DNA of 64,000 nucleotides, taken from positions 1 through 64,000 of the forward strand of contig JAFEMH010002460.1 of the NCBI GenBank assembly GCA_022495995.1, written 5' to 3'. The stretch's first letter is position 1. The number at the start of each line of letters is the position of its first letter. Source of the DNA: Adenophora triphylla var. japonica. Lineage: Eukaryota > Streptophyta > Magnoliopsida > Asterales > Campanulaceae. Both the position numbers and the translations under genes were made by a program. The notes beneath the pieces were generated by a model. That model had not been told where the DNA came from. It did no database searches and saw nothing but the letters and a program-made list of their open reading frames with translations. This document shows, piece by piece, positions 45,174 to 57,239 of the stretch.

Positions 45174-47733
45174 ATCTCGCTGAAACGTTTGATAATCTAA
45201 GGAGAAACTCGATGAATTTGAACCCCAGTAAGTGCACGTTTGGTGTGAGGGCGGGAAAGTTTTTTTGGACTTTTTGGTGAATAGGCGCGGGATCGAAGCT
45301 AACCCGGAGAAAATTCAGGCGTTGTTGGATATGTCTCCTCCCAAGTCGATTCGCGAGATTCAGAGGTTGAATGGGAGGATCATTGCTTTAGGGAGATTCA
45401 TTTCCAGATTAGCGAAAAAGTGTTTACCGTTTTTCAAGGTTTTGAAAAATGTGAAGAGTTTTGTTTGGGATGACGAGTGCGATGCCGCTTTCGAGCAGAT
45501 GAAAACTTATTTGGGAAATCTGCCACTGCTGTTTAGCCCCGTGGAGGGAGAAGAGCTGTTTGTGTATCTGGCAGCTTCAGACTTTATAGTGGCCGCAGTT
45601 TTGGTGAGAGAGGAGGGGGGTGTTCAGAGGCCGATATACTATGTGTCAAAGGCATTGAGCGAGATTGAAGCATGATACTTTAATGCCAAGAAGCTGGCGT
45701 ACACTTTGGTGATTGCCGTGCGGAAAGTAAGAGCTTACTTTGTCGCGCACAGCATTGTCGTGTTGAGTGACGCCCCATTGAGGAAACTTTTGCAACAGCC
45801 AGATGCCGCGGGAAGGTTGCTGATATGGTCGATTGAATTGACTGAGTTTGATTTGAGATATGAATCTCGCCGAGCGATTAAGGCGCAGGCAATGGCTGAT
45901 TTCATTGTGGAAACATCTTTTACGAAATCGCAGGCTGAGCTGGTGGAAGATGCTGTTAAGAAGAGGGCGGGAAAGAAAGTTGTGCCCAGTTTGGTTGAAG
46001 AAAAGGAGAGGCCGCCGGATTGTTGGATCTTGCATGTGGATGGTTCTTCATCCAAGGAAAAAGGTGGAGCGGGGATACTATGATCTCGCCTGATGAAGAG
46101 ATTAAATATGAGAAGGCGCTGCGGTTCAAGTTTAATGTTTCAAATAACCAGGCTGAGTATGAGGCATTGATTTCCGGGATTGAGTTGGCAAGAGACATTG
46201 GGCTGGCTAAGATCCTCATCCATTCAGATTCTCAATTGATCGTCAATCAAGTGAAGGGCGCGTATGGAGTGTTGAACTCGGTTTTGATGAAGTATTGCAA
46301 CATGGCGAGAAGTATTTTGAAGGGGTTCGAGTTTTGGGAGTTGGTGCAGATAGACCGAGACGAAAACTCACGAGCGGATTCCTTAAGTAGGTCATCAGGA
46401 GAAGACACGCCAAGCTCGCCCAGTGAGCCGCTGGTTGAATATGTCGATCTACCGGCAATCAACAGGCCGCTTGTTTTGGAAATTGAGGAGTTCGAGAAGA
46501 ATTGGGTGGTGGAAATGAAAGAATTTTTGGACAAGGGAGAGGTGCCACCTGATGCGGACAAGGCGAAATTAATAAAGGTGACTTCGCCGCGATTTACAGT
46601 CCAAGATGGTGTGCTGTACAGAAAATCTTTCTCGAAGCCGTTAATGAGATGTGTTGAGCCAAGCATGGTGCAAAGGGTGTTGTTTGAAATACACGAGGGC
46701 GTGTGTGGTGGCCATCCCGGAGCGAGAACCCTGGAAGATAAAGTTTTATTTTACGGGTATTATTGGCCGAGTTTGAGAAAAGATGCCGAAATTTATGTCA
46801 AGAAGTGCGAGATATGTCAAAGATTTGGTAATATTCCCCGGCAGCTGGCTACAGAGCAGACCCCTATAGTGGCGACTTGGCCTTTTGATATGTGGGGCAT
46901 TGATTTGATAGGGCCTTTTCCGAAATCCAAGGGTGGGTGTCAGCACGTGGTTGTCGCAGTGGATTACTTTACGAAGTGGACGGAGGTGAAAGCACTGGCG
47001 ACAATCAGTGAGGATAATGTGATTAAGTTTGTGAAGGAGAATATCTGGTGTAGATATGGGGTGCACAGAGCAATTATTTCAGATCATGGAACTCAGTTTG
47101 GGAAAAAAAATTCAGCAGAATATGCGAGGGTTAATGTCAAGCATTGGATGTCGGCAGTTTATAGGCCGCAGTGTAATGGGCAGGCTGAGGCGGCAAACAA
47201 GAAAGTCATTGCCGCCCTGTGAAAAAATTTGGAAGGAAGAGGTGGAGCTTGGCTAGAGGGGTTGCCAACAGATTTATGGTATGTGAGAACAACGGTAAAG
47301 GGCTCAATTGGAGAAACCGCCTTTGCACTTACTTATGGATCTGAGGCAATGGCGCCTGCCGAGATGGCCTTGCCGACCTATAGGGTGGCCTACTATGATG
47401 AAGCGAGAAATGGGCAGAGGCGATATAATGATCTGGATTTGATTGATGAGAAAAGGCTGTATGTGAGAATGAAAATGATTAATTACAAGCAGAGGATGAA
47501 AGCCCAGCACGACAAGCGGGTTAATAAAAGATCTTTCAATGTCGGAGATTGGGTTCTAAGGAGTGTGGAGGCTGCTGGGCCTAAGCTAGGGTATACCAAG
47601 CTGAATGAGAAGTGGGAAGTCCGTTCCAAGTGTCAAAGGTTGTGCGAGAAGGGTCGTACAGGTTGAAATACTAGGATGGGGAAGAATTGAAGAATGCATG
47701 GAGTGTTGATCATCTCAAGCAGTTCTACCAGTG
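45174..47733 (+). pseudogene. Tat1 C-terminal RT, RNase H, second RNase H and integrase
   Basis: Picks up directly after the target duplication. RT end: LNPSKCTFGV, GIEANPEKI. RNase H: YVSKALSEIEA, then a TGA at 45673-45675. Archaeal-type RNase H: LHVDGSSSKEKGGAGI, NNQAEYEALISGIELA, SDSQLIVNQV, with a one-base frameshift near 46080. Integrase: the HHCC zinc region (IHEGVCGGHPG...CEICQR), catalytic DMWGIDLIGPFP and DHGTQFG, a small frameshift or divergence near 47100, a TGA at 47220-47222, and the C-terminal GDWVLR...KWE. The dual RNase H is the main reason for calling the Tat group. Confidence 0.9.
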
Positions 47734-47739
47734 AAGCCG

Positions 47740-48180
47740 CCGCGACCTCGGCTGTGTTTTGATTGTTTCCCTAGATAGCAAAAGTTATATAACTTTTTCT
47801 TGTAATTTATCGTTCTGATTGTCGCTTGCGGAGAAAAAGTTATGTAAAATTTGGTAGTCTGGTGGTGGTATGTAATTTGTATATATGATAGAAAAGGTGG
47901 CGGGATATTCTATCGACATGTCTTGTAGCGTGATTGTATACTTGTAAAATTCTGACGACGTTATCTTTTGTTTCATGGATTGACGGACGAATGGACAAGG
48001 GCCGGGAATGGTGCTTGAATATGGCGGTCACGAAGGTTTCCGCTAAAGCTTAAAGATGGCGGTCATGAAGGTTGCCGCTAAAGCTTGAAGATGGCGCTCA
48101 TGAAGGTTGCCGCTAAAGATTAAATAGGGAGGCAAGTGAAGGTTGCCGCCAAATCAAGTTTGAAGATGGAGTAAAGATTG
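47740..48180. other. Tat1 spacer after integrase
   Basis: Non-coding. From 48020 three to four copies of GATGGCGGTCATGAAGGTTGCCGCTAAAG (about 34-bp period) lead into the hairpin array. Confidence 0.6.
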
Positions 48181-48710
48181 AAGTACTAGACTGGGTAGGT
48201 CCCAGCAAAATACTAGACCGGGTAGGTCCCGACGACATACTAGACTGGGTAGGTCCCAGCAAGATACTAGACCGGGTAGGTCCCGACGAGAACTAGACCG
48301 GGTAGGTCCCGACGACATACTAGACTGGGTAGGTCCCATCAAAATACTAGATCGGGTAGGTCCCGGCGACATACTAGACTGGGTAGGTCCCAGCAAGATA
48401 CTAGACCGGGTAGGTCCCGGCGAGAATTAGACCGGGTAGGTCCCGGCGAGAACTAAATCCTGGCAGAGTCTAGGTGAGAACTAGACCGGGTAGGTCCCGG
48501 CGAAATCTAAATCCTGGTAGAGTCCAGGCGAGAACTAGACCGGGTAGGTCCCTGCGAAATCTAAATCCTGGCAGAGTCCAGGCGAGAACTAGACCGGGTA
48601 GGTCCCGGCGAAAACTAAATCCTGGCGGAGTCCAGGCGAGAAAAATCCTGCCAGAGGCCAGATACAGCAAGTCCTGATTGTAATCAGGTGAGAAAGATCA
48701 GGCTTAAAGG
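48181..48710. repeat. Hairpin array in the Tat1 spacer (about 19 units)
   Basis: Units of about 27 bp: CTAGACTGGGTAGGTCCCAG alternates with CTAGACCGGGTAGGTCCCGG, and later with TCCTGGCAGAGTCCAGG. Each is a 4-5-bp stem around a 5-6-base loop (TAGGT or CAGAGT). When the second stem base is T its partner is A; when it is C the partner is G. A final unit, CCTGATTGTAATCAGG, keeps the pairing with an unrelated stem. Confidence 0.9.
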
Positions 48711-48719
48711 TGCCAGGCA

Positions 48720-49280
48720 CAAAAGCGACATGGATAGATGATAAAAAACATCATAAGGAATGTACAGGTAAATAGTGATCTAGCGCGACTTTGATCCTTT
48801 GATTTCGGCCAAAGAAGATGGCCGAGAAAGGTTTGTCGCAGACATGATTAATGATTGATCGGGATAAAGGCGCCTTAAAGCTTGGCTGTAAGGCGAGATT
48901 AATGGCGAAGAAGTGAGGCTGCCTAAAGACAAGCCTCACTCTTTTGAAGGGAGTAGTATGTATATAGATAAGTTGGGTAAAGTAAATCTTTGATAAAGTA
49001 TCAAAGCAAAAATAGCGACATGCTAAAAGCAGAAGTTAAAGCAAAATGGCAGGAAGCAAAGTGATGACAAGTCGAGATAGGATATAAAGATAAAATCGCA
49101 AACCGCGATATTTAAAAGAAAGCAATATGCATGAAACCGCATATTGCGATTTCCCAAAAAGTGACTTTTAATAATAAGTCGCAAATCGCGACACCCAAAA
49201 GCGATAAGCAGATTTTAAAAGACAGAAAAGTAAATTATTTAGTACAGACCCAAATTCAATGATTGTTTTAGAAAGCAAAG
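48720..49280. other. Tat1 spacer before the antisense ORF end
   Basis: Non-coding, with recurring GCGAAATCGCGA-like words (AAACCGCATATTGCGATTT, AAGTCGCAAATCGCGAC) at 49090-49190 that look like further short inverted repeats. Confidence 0.5.
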
Positions 49281-49287
49281 AAAGTGT

Positions 49288-51173
49288 TCAAGAGGCGGAA
49301 TCATCATGGTTGTCGCTGGTAGTGGCCTGGGCAGCTAGCGCGGCTTTAGCGTCATCCTTGGCTTGCTTGTGCGCTTTGGCCTTCTCGCTGATAAGCTCGT
49401 CCCAGAGAGTTAGGGCATCTGGATTGGCCATTGCGGGAACCTGCCAGACGGGCTTCCCTAGAAATTGATCCTCCGCTGCGAGCTCTTCGAGTTCGTCTTC
49501 TTCGTAAGGAACCAGGCTATGAGCCAAGCGACAAAAATCACTAAAAATGGGTTCAGATCCCCACTTAGCAATAAGGTCATAAGTGATAGTCGGTGTGTCG
49601 CCAGAGCTTGCCGCAGCGGCATGCATGCAGTGGATTAAAGCTTTATCGTACAGGTCCATGGCGTCTACCTCAGCCTTAGTCTTGTTTTCTGTTATGGTGT
49701 CTTGAAGCTGGGTAATCAGAGCTTTGTTATTGAGGTCGCTTTCCTTGGTGGCCGCTAGTTCTACTGCCAAGATCTTGTTCTGCTCCTCCAGTTTGAGCCT
49801 TTGAGCCTACATCTCGCGGCGAAGATCTTTCTCGGTCTGTTCAAATTTGGTTTTGTCGGCTTGAAGAGCAGCGACATATTGTTCTCGATCTTGAAATTTT
49901 TTCTTGAATTTCTCCCTCTCAGTGCAAACCCACTTAAGATCTTTCTCGCGGTTTTCCAGCTCAATAGAAACATGGTTGCATCGATTTCTTAAGCCGTAGA
50001 GAACGGTAGAAACCTGTTAAGAGTAGTGTAAAAAGTTGATTAGTAAAAGCGAGAAGCGAAATGAAAGTAGGGCGGCAAAGGTGAGACTTACGCCGCTGAG
50101 ATAAAGGCCAGCATCATTTGCAGCGTAATCCTCATGGAGGTTTTCATATTCCCTAACCCGCTGCGGCACATAGGAGCGTTGAACGATGCCGCCACCCAGC
50201 ATGTTGTAGTCCTGGTTAGCAGAGTGGAGATTCAGGTCGGGAAGATTAGGGACATTGCCTATCTCAACATCTTCTTCATCCATCAGGTTAAGACCAGATC
50301 CCCTTGTTGAGGTTTTGGGTTTCTTTGATTTGCGGGAAGGTTCGGCCACGGCTTTCCCGGCGGCCTTCTCTGTAGCGGCATTGACTTTTTCTCTGGCAAT
50401 GGCTTCGGAGTCATCGCCATGGATTGAAATGGGAATTGATTTCTCAGCGGTCTGGCCAAGAGCGGCTTGACGAGCATCAGAAAGCCATTTATGGCGGCCA
50501 TCCATATTGGTGAGAGCATCTCGTCGTTGGGCAATCGACATGGTTCTGAATTTTGTGAGAAGAAAAAAGAGTTATTTGAAGGAAATGAGTAAAGTAAATA
50601 AAGTAGAGTTTGAGGCAAGAATTCATACTGTATACATCATACATAGCATGGCAACAGCGACCTTCTCACTGGCAAGGTCCGCAGTCTGGTCCAAAGCAAT
50701 CTTTGGAATGGATGTCCCATCCGGGATACGGGGCAGTATGAACAATTGTAATGCGGGATTCGTCAGTTGGGCAAGTAAAATCAGGGAACCCAAATTATCG
50801 GAAGAGGGAAGGGCTGGAAATAATTTCTCGCCACGAGAATAGGGCTAGGCCAGTGTCAGACGCATTGGCGAGAACTTGTAAGATCCGTTCCTTGAGGCGG
50901 GTATCGCCATAAACTAAGGCTTTTTTGGTTTCGATTTTGGGAATAATCTCTCTCAAGTCGCCGCCTGAGTGCGTCCACCCAACGCGAGAAGTGATAAACA
51001 GCGGCTTGGATTGCCAATTATGTACTTTTCCAGGAAGAGGAGTGAGGATCTTAGGTTTTCGATATTTGATGGACAGACGTTTCTCGGTTACACCTTCTCG
51101 CTGAGAGACTGCGGTGTAACCTTCGAAAAGATGAACAAAAAGAGGGATGGAGGGTTCATGTTTTAGGGCCCTA
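49288..51173 (-). pseudogene. Tat1 antisense ORF, 3' part (plant gypsy-type transposon protein), with introns
   Basis: Minus strand, antisense to gag-pol. CRALKHEPSIPLFVHLFEG and KGWVHS-like stretches (50795-51170) match the conserved domain of 'putative gypsy-type transposon' proteins of plants. Next come a Ser/Lys-rich linker, ADQNYNML-type sequence, and a Glu/Lys/Gln-rich coiled coil (49700-50010), ending DDSAS with a stop at 49288. An intron with textbook borders (GGC|GTAAGT at 50091, TTAACAG|GT ending 50014; 78 bp) joins two coding parts in frame. A second (50635-50546) is likely. Function unknown. The 5' part is displaced to 61025-61775 by the Tat2 insertion. Confidence 0.75.
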
Positions 51174-51178
51174 CATAT

Positions 51179-51750
51179 TGTTTTGGTCAAATTTCAACAA
51201 TTATATTTTTATGATGGGAAAAGTGACTAAAGTGATATGAATCTAGGTACAATGACTATCAAGTTGAATAGAAATGGACACAAGACATTTGTTAACTAGG
51301 GAAAGCCCTTGAACAACTTGTTCGCCGGCACAAAACCCCGGGAGGATGTGGCTCCTGCCTTGACCGAAAGTTTACTAAGAATTTTCTTGAGATTACAATG
51401 CTAAGAGCGTATGAAAAGGGAGCTTAGGCTAGTGTAGTGCGTGTGTGAATTTACAGTGTATGTCCCCTTTTATACCTCAAAAACTAAATAACAATGAGGG
51501 CCTACAAACTCGGAATTGAGGTTTATCCTTGGAGATTTATCCGCACTCATCCGTTGGGAAAGAGATAGTCGTTGGCTTGCTGAAGAAACGTGGTTGAACT
51601 GGTCTTTGGCACGTTCCCTATAAAATAGGAAAAGCGTTATGCGTCCCAACCTGTAAAAACCAAGTTGTAAACAGAACAACCCAAGTTGTTAGTACCAAGT
51701 TGTTTAGGCGTAAGTTGCAAACATGTTGATTGAAAATGTAGGGCCCAACA
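51179..51750 (-). repeat. Tat2 left LTR (3' LTR)
   Basis: 572 bp. It has four C in AAAACCCCGGG where the right LTR has three; I see no other difference. Confidence 0.95.
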
Positions 51751-52053
51751 ATTGCCCCCAAACTTTTTGAATTTAAAAAAGAAGAATAGAAAGAGACAAA
51801 AAGAATTCAAAAGGTTTGCCAAAATAAGAAAGGAACGACGGTTTAAAAAAGAGACGCGATGGGACGGTTTTCAGGTAGTTTCCCAAGGCAAAAAGGCTTG
51901 ATTGTTTTTTAGAGTTTCCAACCACCTTCAAACCCTTATTTAATAAGCGGTCTCCCTCTCCAACTCTCCCTTTCACCAAATCAAGAACGTCACTTTCTCA
52001 GAGGTTTCTAGGAGAAGAGCCAAGGAAGCGAAAAAATCGAATAAATAACTACG

Positions 52054-52103
52054 GTGAGTTTCTTGCCTTCTCTTCAATTTCGTCTTGATTTCTTGTTTTT
52101 AAG
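52054..52103 (+). other. Intron in the leader of the Tat2 antisense ORF
   Basis: CTACG|GTGAGTTTC to TTTTTAAG|TTG, 50 bp, pyrimidine-rich, ending eight bases before the ATG. Short for a plant intron, so splicing is uncertain. Confidence 0.4.
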
Positions 52104-52111
52104 TTGAAAAA

Positions 52112-53880
52112 ATGGGTCGGAAGAAGGTAATTGCGTTCGAGAGCGACGAGGGTTTGCCCAAAGGTTTCAAAACCCAGAATTTGTTGAAGGAACCCGATAA
52201 CGAGAAATGTCTAATGCCTAAGGTAAACTTAGAGGTTATCAAGAAGAACCACGCCATGCCTGATGAAACGGTGTACTTCACCCATCCCGACTTGACCTCC
52301 GAATGTTACTCTTCCACTTGGGTATGTTTTCCGGAATATCCCTTTGTCATAGGTTTACGATTCCACTTTTCCCCCTTGATTACGAAGTTCTTTTCTTCTA
52401 CTAAACTCAATTACGCCCAAATGATGCCTCAAGGATGGAGGTACTTGCAAACCCTAGTTAGGTTAGGAGAGAGGGATGATTTGGTTGAGGGTTAGAAGAG
52501 TTGACGTATCTTGTTGATTTGAGAAGTTTTGGTCCAGGAAGGTTTGGTTTTAGGGTCAAAAGTGGTGAGCCTATTACGATTTCCAACCATGACATTGCGG
52601 ATAGAGGGTGGAAAAATAAATTTTTCTTTGCAAGGAGGGACACCTTGGGTCGGGGAGGAAGGTGTTTTTCCAAATGGAGGTTTGAAGGTAGTGAAAATAG
52701 CTCCTCTGTTTTACGGAATGCTTCTTAATACTACGGTAGCTAACTCTCAAAATTTCCCTTCGCGGGAATTCCTAAAGCTATCGGACTTGTTTCCGGCACA
52801 AGAAGGGACTAAAGTGAACGTGAACCGGCTTCTCCCGAGTTGGGTGTAGGCGATAGATCCTTCAAGGCCTTTCTGTTGAGTTTTTTGTTGAAGTGTGGAG
52901 GCGAAACGAGAGGTTGAAGTCGAAGAAGATCTACCCTCAACTCTACAGAGATGTCCACGGGTTCTAAGTCCTTAAATATCTTTGTATTTTTCACGAGCAT
53001 TTTGATTGCCTTAACTCCTGTTCTTGTTGTAGCTACGCGATCCAAGTCTACCGTAAGTGCCTACGAGTTGATGGGCTGCCGCTAAAGCAAAGAAAGTTGT
53101 CAAGAAAGACAACAAACCTCCAACTCCAATGTCCATGGCTTCTAGTTCGAGATGTGAATGCTTCCAAGAAAAAGGAAGAAGTAAAGAAAAGAAAGGCATG
53201 CGATGCGAGGTTTTGGATGGAGGAGAGCTGGGAATAGCAAGGAGAAATTGAAGGATGCTATAGCCAACTTTGTTGACGAGGTAAAAAATGAGAAAGGCGA
53301 GATTTACCTAAGCTCTTTTAAGGAATGCGATATTTCTTTTGCTTAGGTTGCGAATATTATGTGTCCCATTATGGACCCGGCTTGTATTTGTGAAAATCAA
53401 GGCGACGGTGTACGGTTTGAAGCTGAAGAACTCAAGGAGCAAGCGCAAAAGATGTTGAGGATTTCAAGAAGCGAGGCTACCAAAAATGCTTTGAGGAGAT
53501 TGAGAAGTTGAAAAAAGATCTCCAAGCTAGAAAAGGAGGAGTTGAAAGTCGTTAAAGGCGAAAAGGCGAAGGAGCATGAAGCCCGTGAGAAGGAATTGGA
53601 TCTTTGCGAAGAAGGATTTTACGTTCAATGCCACCAAAGTGGTGTTTGAAGCTAGGATTGGACTCATGGAAGAATATAAGAACGGGCGCTTCGGAATGGG
53701 ATGTGGAAGCGAGAGAGAAAGGTTTTGGAGGATTTCGTTGGGGAGCCGGTAGATGCGAGAGGAAGTGAATTTTGCGGCTTTGGAGGCTCTAGTTGAAGAC
53801 AACGATAAGACCTTGAGTGCCCTGGTGGTGGCTCGGAATGGTCAAGAAGAAAATGCAACACGGCGGCGGCGGGCCGGGAA
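52112..53880 (+). pseudogene. Tat2 antisense ORF (plant gypsy-type transposon protein)
   Basis: ATG at 52112 opens 127 codons. FPEYPFVIGLRFHFSPLITKFFSST and QMMPQGWRYL are the hallmark of the plant 'putative gypsy-type transposon' domain. TAG at 52493; the protein continues in other frames (52529-52849: NFPSREFLKLSDLFPAQEG). From about 53230 to 53870 a Lys/Glu-rich coiled-coil tail is broken by stops and shifts. It corresponds in position and direction to the Tat1 antisense ORF. Role unknown. Confidence 0.75.
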
Positions 53881-54384
53881 GTTTGAAGAATGTTTTAAAA
53901 CTTTTGGTATTTTGAAAAAACAATTTTTTTTATTTTTTTATTTTATTTTTTTTTGCTTTATTTGTGTACCTTTATTGGTACAACAAATGGGGGAGTGTCC
54001 CTTTAAAACAATGTTTTTGGTTTGTAATGGTTCATAAGAACCGAGACAATTTCTTTTGGGGGTACTAGGTTGGTCTAGTACTCAAGCTTTTTAGGTTTTT
54101 AGGGACTTGTTGGCTTATCCAACTTGTCCTTTAAGCGAAAAAATCTTTTGAAAAAACATTTAACGGTTTTTAGCAAAGTAAGTTATGTCCACGAGGGACG
54201 CTTGTTTTGTTCTTTGGATAACATGTAAATGTTATAAACCGTAGGTAACATGAAAATGTTACAACCAATAGTTCACAACTTAAAGAAGTGTGAAAACGTG
54301 CGCCCGGGCGAAGGTGTCAAAACCTTAATTCGTAAGAAAAGATGTAAATCTTTTAACTTGATAGTACCTTTGATCGAGGTAAAT

Positions 54385-54690
54385 CGTTTGAAGGGATAGA
54401 GCAAGTATCGGCCGTCAGGGCGTGTCAACAAGCTCTATACCTCTCCGGCTAGAATTCCAACATGTATCGGCCGTGCGGCGTGTCAACATGTTGAAATTTT
54501 CTTCTTCGGAGTTCAAACATGTATCAACGCAAATGCCGGCGTGTCAACATGCTTGACCTTTGTCCTCCTCGGGCTCAAACATGTATCGGCCGTCTTGCGG
54601 CGTGTCAACATGTTTGTCTGTTCCGGCTTAGGTCTCAACAAGTATCGGCCGTGCTTGGCGTGTCAACATGTTGAGCCTACTCAGTTGCTC
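54385..54690. repeat. Hairpin array in the Tat2 spacer (five units of about 60 bp)
   Basis: Units share GTATCGGCCGT...GGCGTGTCAA. Each is closed by complementary flanks that vary together: CCAACATG/CATGTTG, CAAACATG/CATGTTTG, TCAAACATG/CATGCTTGA (one mismatch), CTCAACAAG/CATGTTGAG (one mismatch). It lies between the convergent ends of integrase and the antisense ORF, as in Tat1. Confidence 0.85.
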
Positions 54691-54889
54691 AAGTTGCACC
54701 TCGCAAAACAAATTTATGTTAGGGCTGGGCGTTAGCATAGCTAACGCCCCTCACGCTCAAGTCGGTAATGTTTTAATAAGAGTAGAAAAAATTGAAATGC
54801 GTAATTGAACTTGACATAAATTTAAACCGTACACGAAGAGTCTAGTTATAAATAAGCTGGACTTACGTGAAATAAAGTTTCAAGTGGAT

Positions 54890-55960
54890 AGCGTTCCAAC
54901 TTCTAGGGATTACGTCTCCACTCGGGGTTGACAACCGGTATGCACCTTTGCCGGCTTCGGCATCGATGAGATATGGGCCTTCCCACTTGGGAGCCGGCTT
55001 ACTGCATTCAATTCTCTTGTATTTTGAAATACTTTTCTCAAAACTAAATCACCAACTGGAACCTTCTAACTCGACATTCTTGTTGTAAGACCTAGAAATT
55101 CGGCTGGCGATAGTGCCATCCTTATCTTGGCTAAATCCACGATCTCATCAATTGTATCTAAATCTTGAGTTAGCAAGAGGTTATTTTCATCTTGAGTCAA
55201 TAAGCCATACCTTGCCGTGGGAATTTGTTGCTTCAAGCTGGAATCACGGCTTCGGCTCAGAATACTAAAGAATAGGGAGTCCTACTGTGGCTCCTTTAGA
55301 AGTAGTTCTATCTGCCCATAGCACAAGTGGTAATTCTTGACCCATTTTCCCTTCTTACGGTCTAGACGCTTCTTCAAGTTGTTGATGATCAACTTGTTGC
55401 TTGATTCGGCTTGGCCGTTGGCTTGAGGGTGGACAGGTGTGGACATGATTAACTTGATGCCCCGGCGAGCACAAAAATCCCTGGTCTTTTTACTTATGAG
55501 CGTGACCCGTTGTCACATACAATCTTTGATGGTACACCAAACCTGCTAATGATATTTTTCTTTAAAAATGAAATTACCTCTTTATCCCTTACTTGCACAT
55601 AAGCTTCGCCTCGATCCATTTCGAGAAATAATCGGTTAGAGCCAACATGAATACTTTGCCTCCTGGAGCTTTGGGCAACTTGCCTACAATATCCATGCCC
55701 CACTGCATGAAAGGCCAAGATGAGACTATAGGATGTAGAGGTTCGGCGGAGTTGATGCAAGATGTTGCTATGTCTTTGGCGGGCGTCACATTTACGCACA
55801 TAGTTCATGGCATCTTGACGCATGGTTGGCCGGTAATATCCCGTCTGAGGGCCTTTGATGCAAGTGCCTTTCCTCCCAGAATGGTTCCCACATATTCCTT
55901 CATGGATTTCCTTAAGTACCGGTTCAACTTGCTCATTATCGACACATCTCAAGTAGTGCC
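54890..55960 (-). pseudogene. Tat2 integrase
   Basis: Minus strand: zinc region ([25 protein letters not shown]), catalytic core ([41 protein letters not shown]) and C-terminal part (GDLVLRKVFQ at about 55060, then the WEGPYLI/AYRL/WNA-like end). Zinc region, core and tail fall in different frames, and the CCxxC ends are altered (CDARQ where C..CQ is usual). Confidence 0.82.
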
Positions 55961-56387
55961 TGCAAAAGACTTCTTGAACGGCACATTATCTATTACAACG
56001 AAAGTTGAAGTTCGAATCTTAAATGACCTAACATTCTTAACATCGGGGGAATAGTTCCAAGTTGAAGGAACTCGATGACGGGTTGGGTCCAAGAAGGCTT
56101 AGCATCTTGTGTCCCAATAGGTGGAGTAACCACTTGAGTTTCTTCAACTTGGTCTATCACTTGGGTACTTAACATAAATAATGGGGATATTAGTATGCAA
56201 CATTGATTTGCAAGTTGAACCCAAGTTGGCCAAGGCGTGCGCCTCTGTATTTTCTTCTCACGGGGACTGTTCCAAAGAGAATGATAGAAATCTCGAAGCT
56301 AAAGCTTTAACATGTTGGAGGTACGGGGTCATCTTGGAATGCTTCGCCATATAAGCGCCATTAAACTGGTTAGCTAGTAATTGAGAG

Positions 56388-57050
56388 TCAACAAATACAT
56401 TTAAATGTGTAATATTCAAACTTCAAAGTTGTAGTTAAACCCATGATTAGGGCTTCATACTCGGCTTCATTATTTGTTGCATTAAATTCACAAGATACGG
56501 CTTGAGGTATGATATCACCTTGAGGGATTTTAGGACTATTCCCAAACCGGTTCCCTTGGAATTTGAGGCTCCATACTGTAAATAATGTCCAAAATCTAGG
56601 AATAGTTTTACCTTGAGTTGTTGCACTTCCGGTTCTACCTCGAGTGCAAACTTGGGTGAAGTCGGCTACAAAATCGGCTAGGGCACTGTGATTTGATGGC
56701 ATTCTTGGCTCGTATGATATGTCATACGTGCTCAACTTGGCCCGACCACTTGGCCAACTTTGCCCGAGCATCTCCGGAGTCCTTAACACATTCCTCATAG
56801 GATAATTAGTTCTAACGGTTATGGAATGTGTTTCAAAATAATGACGTAATTTGGTAGCGGCGGTAGTTAAGGCTAATATTAATTTTCAAGATGAGAGTAC
56901 CTTGTTTCGGCATCTAATAAAGACTTACTCACATAGTAAACGGGATGTTGCTCACCTTGGATTTCCTTCGCTATCTTGCACTAACGGCATTTTCGAGATA
57001 CGGCTAAATACAAATAAAGATGCTCACCATGTTCGGGTTTAGCGAGTAGG
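56388..57050 (-). pseudogene. Tat2 RNase H region
   Basis: Minus strand: SGRAKLSTYDISYEPR, LADFVADFT, then the second RNase H (CEFNATNNEAEYEALIMGL). Further upstream (56800-57050) the first RNase H is recognisable only in scattered short frames. Confidence 0.75.
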
Positions 57051-57239
57051 GGTGACGTCATCAAATATTCTTTAAGTTGTTTGAAAGGCGCCTCATGTTG
57101 GTCGGTCCATTGAAAGAGTTTGTTTTCTCAAGACTTCATAGAATAACACTGCACTTATCGGATGATTTGGATATAAATCTGTTCAAACGGCTACTCTACT
57201 GTTAACCTTTGTACGTCCTTGATGTTTTTAGGGGATTCC

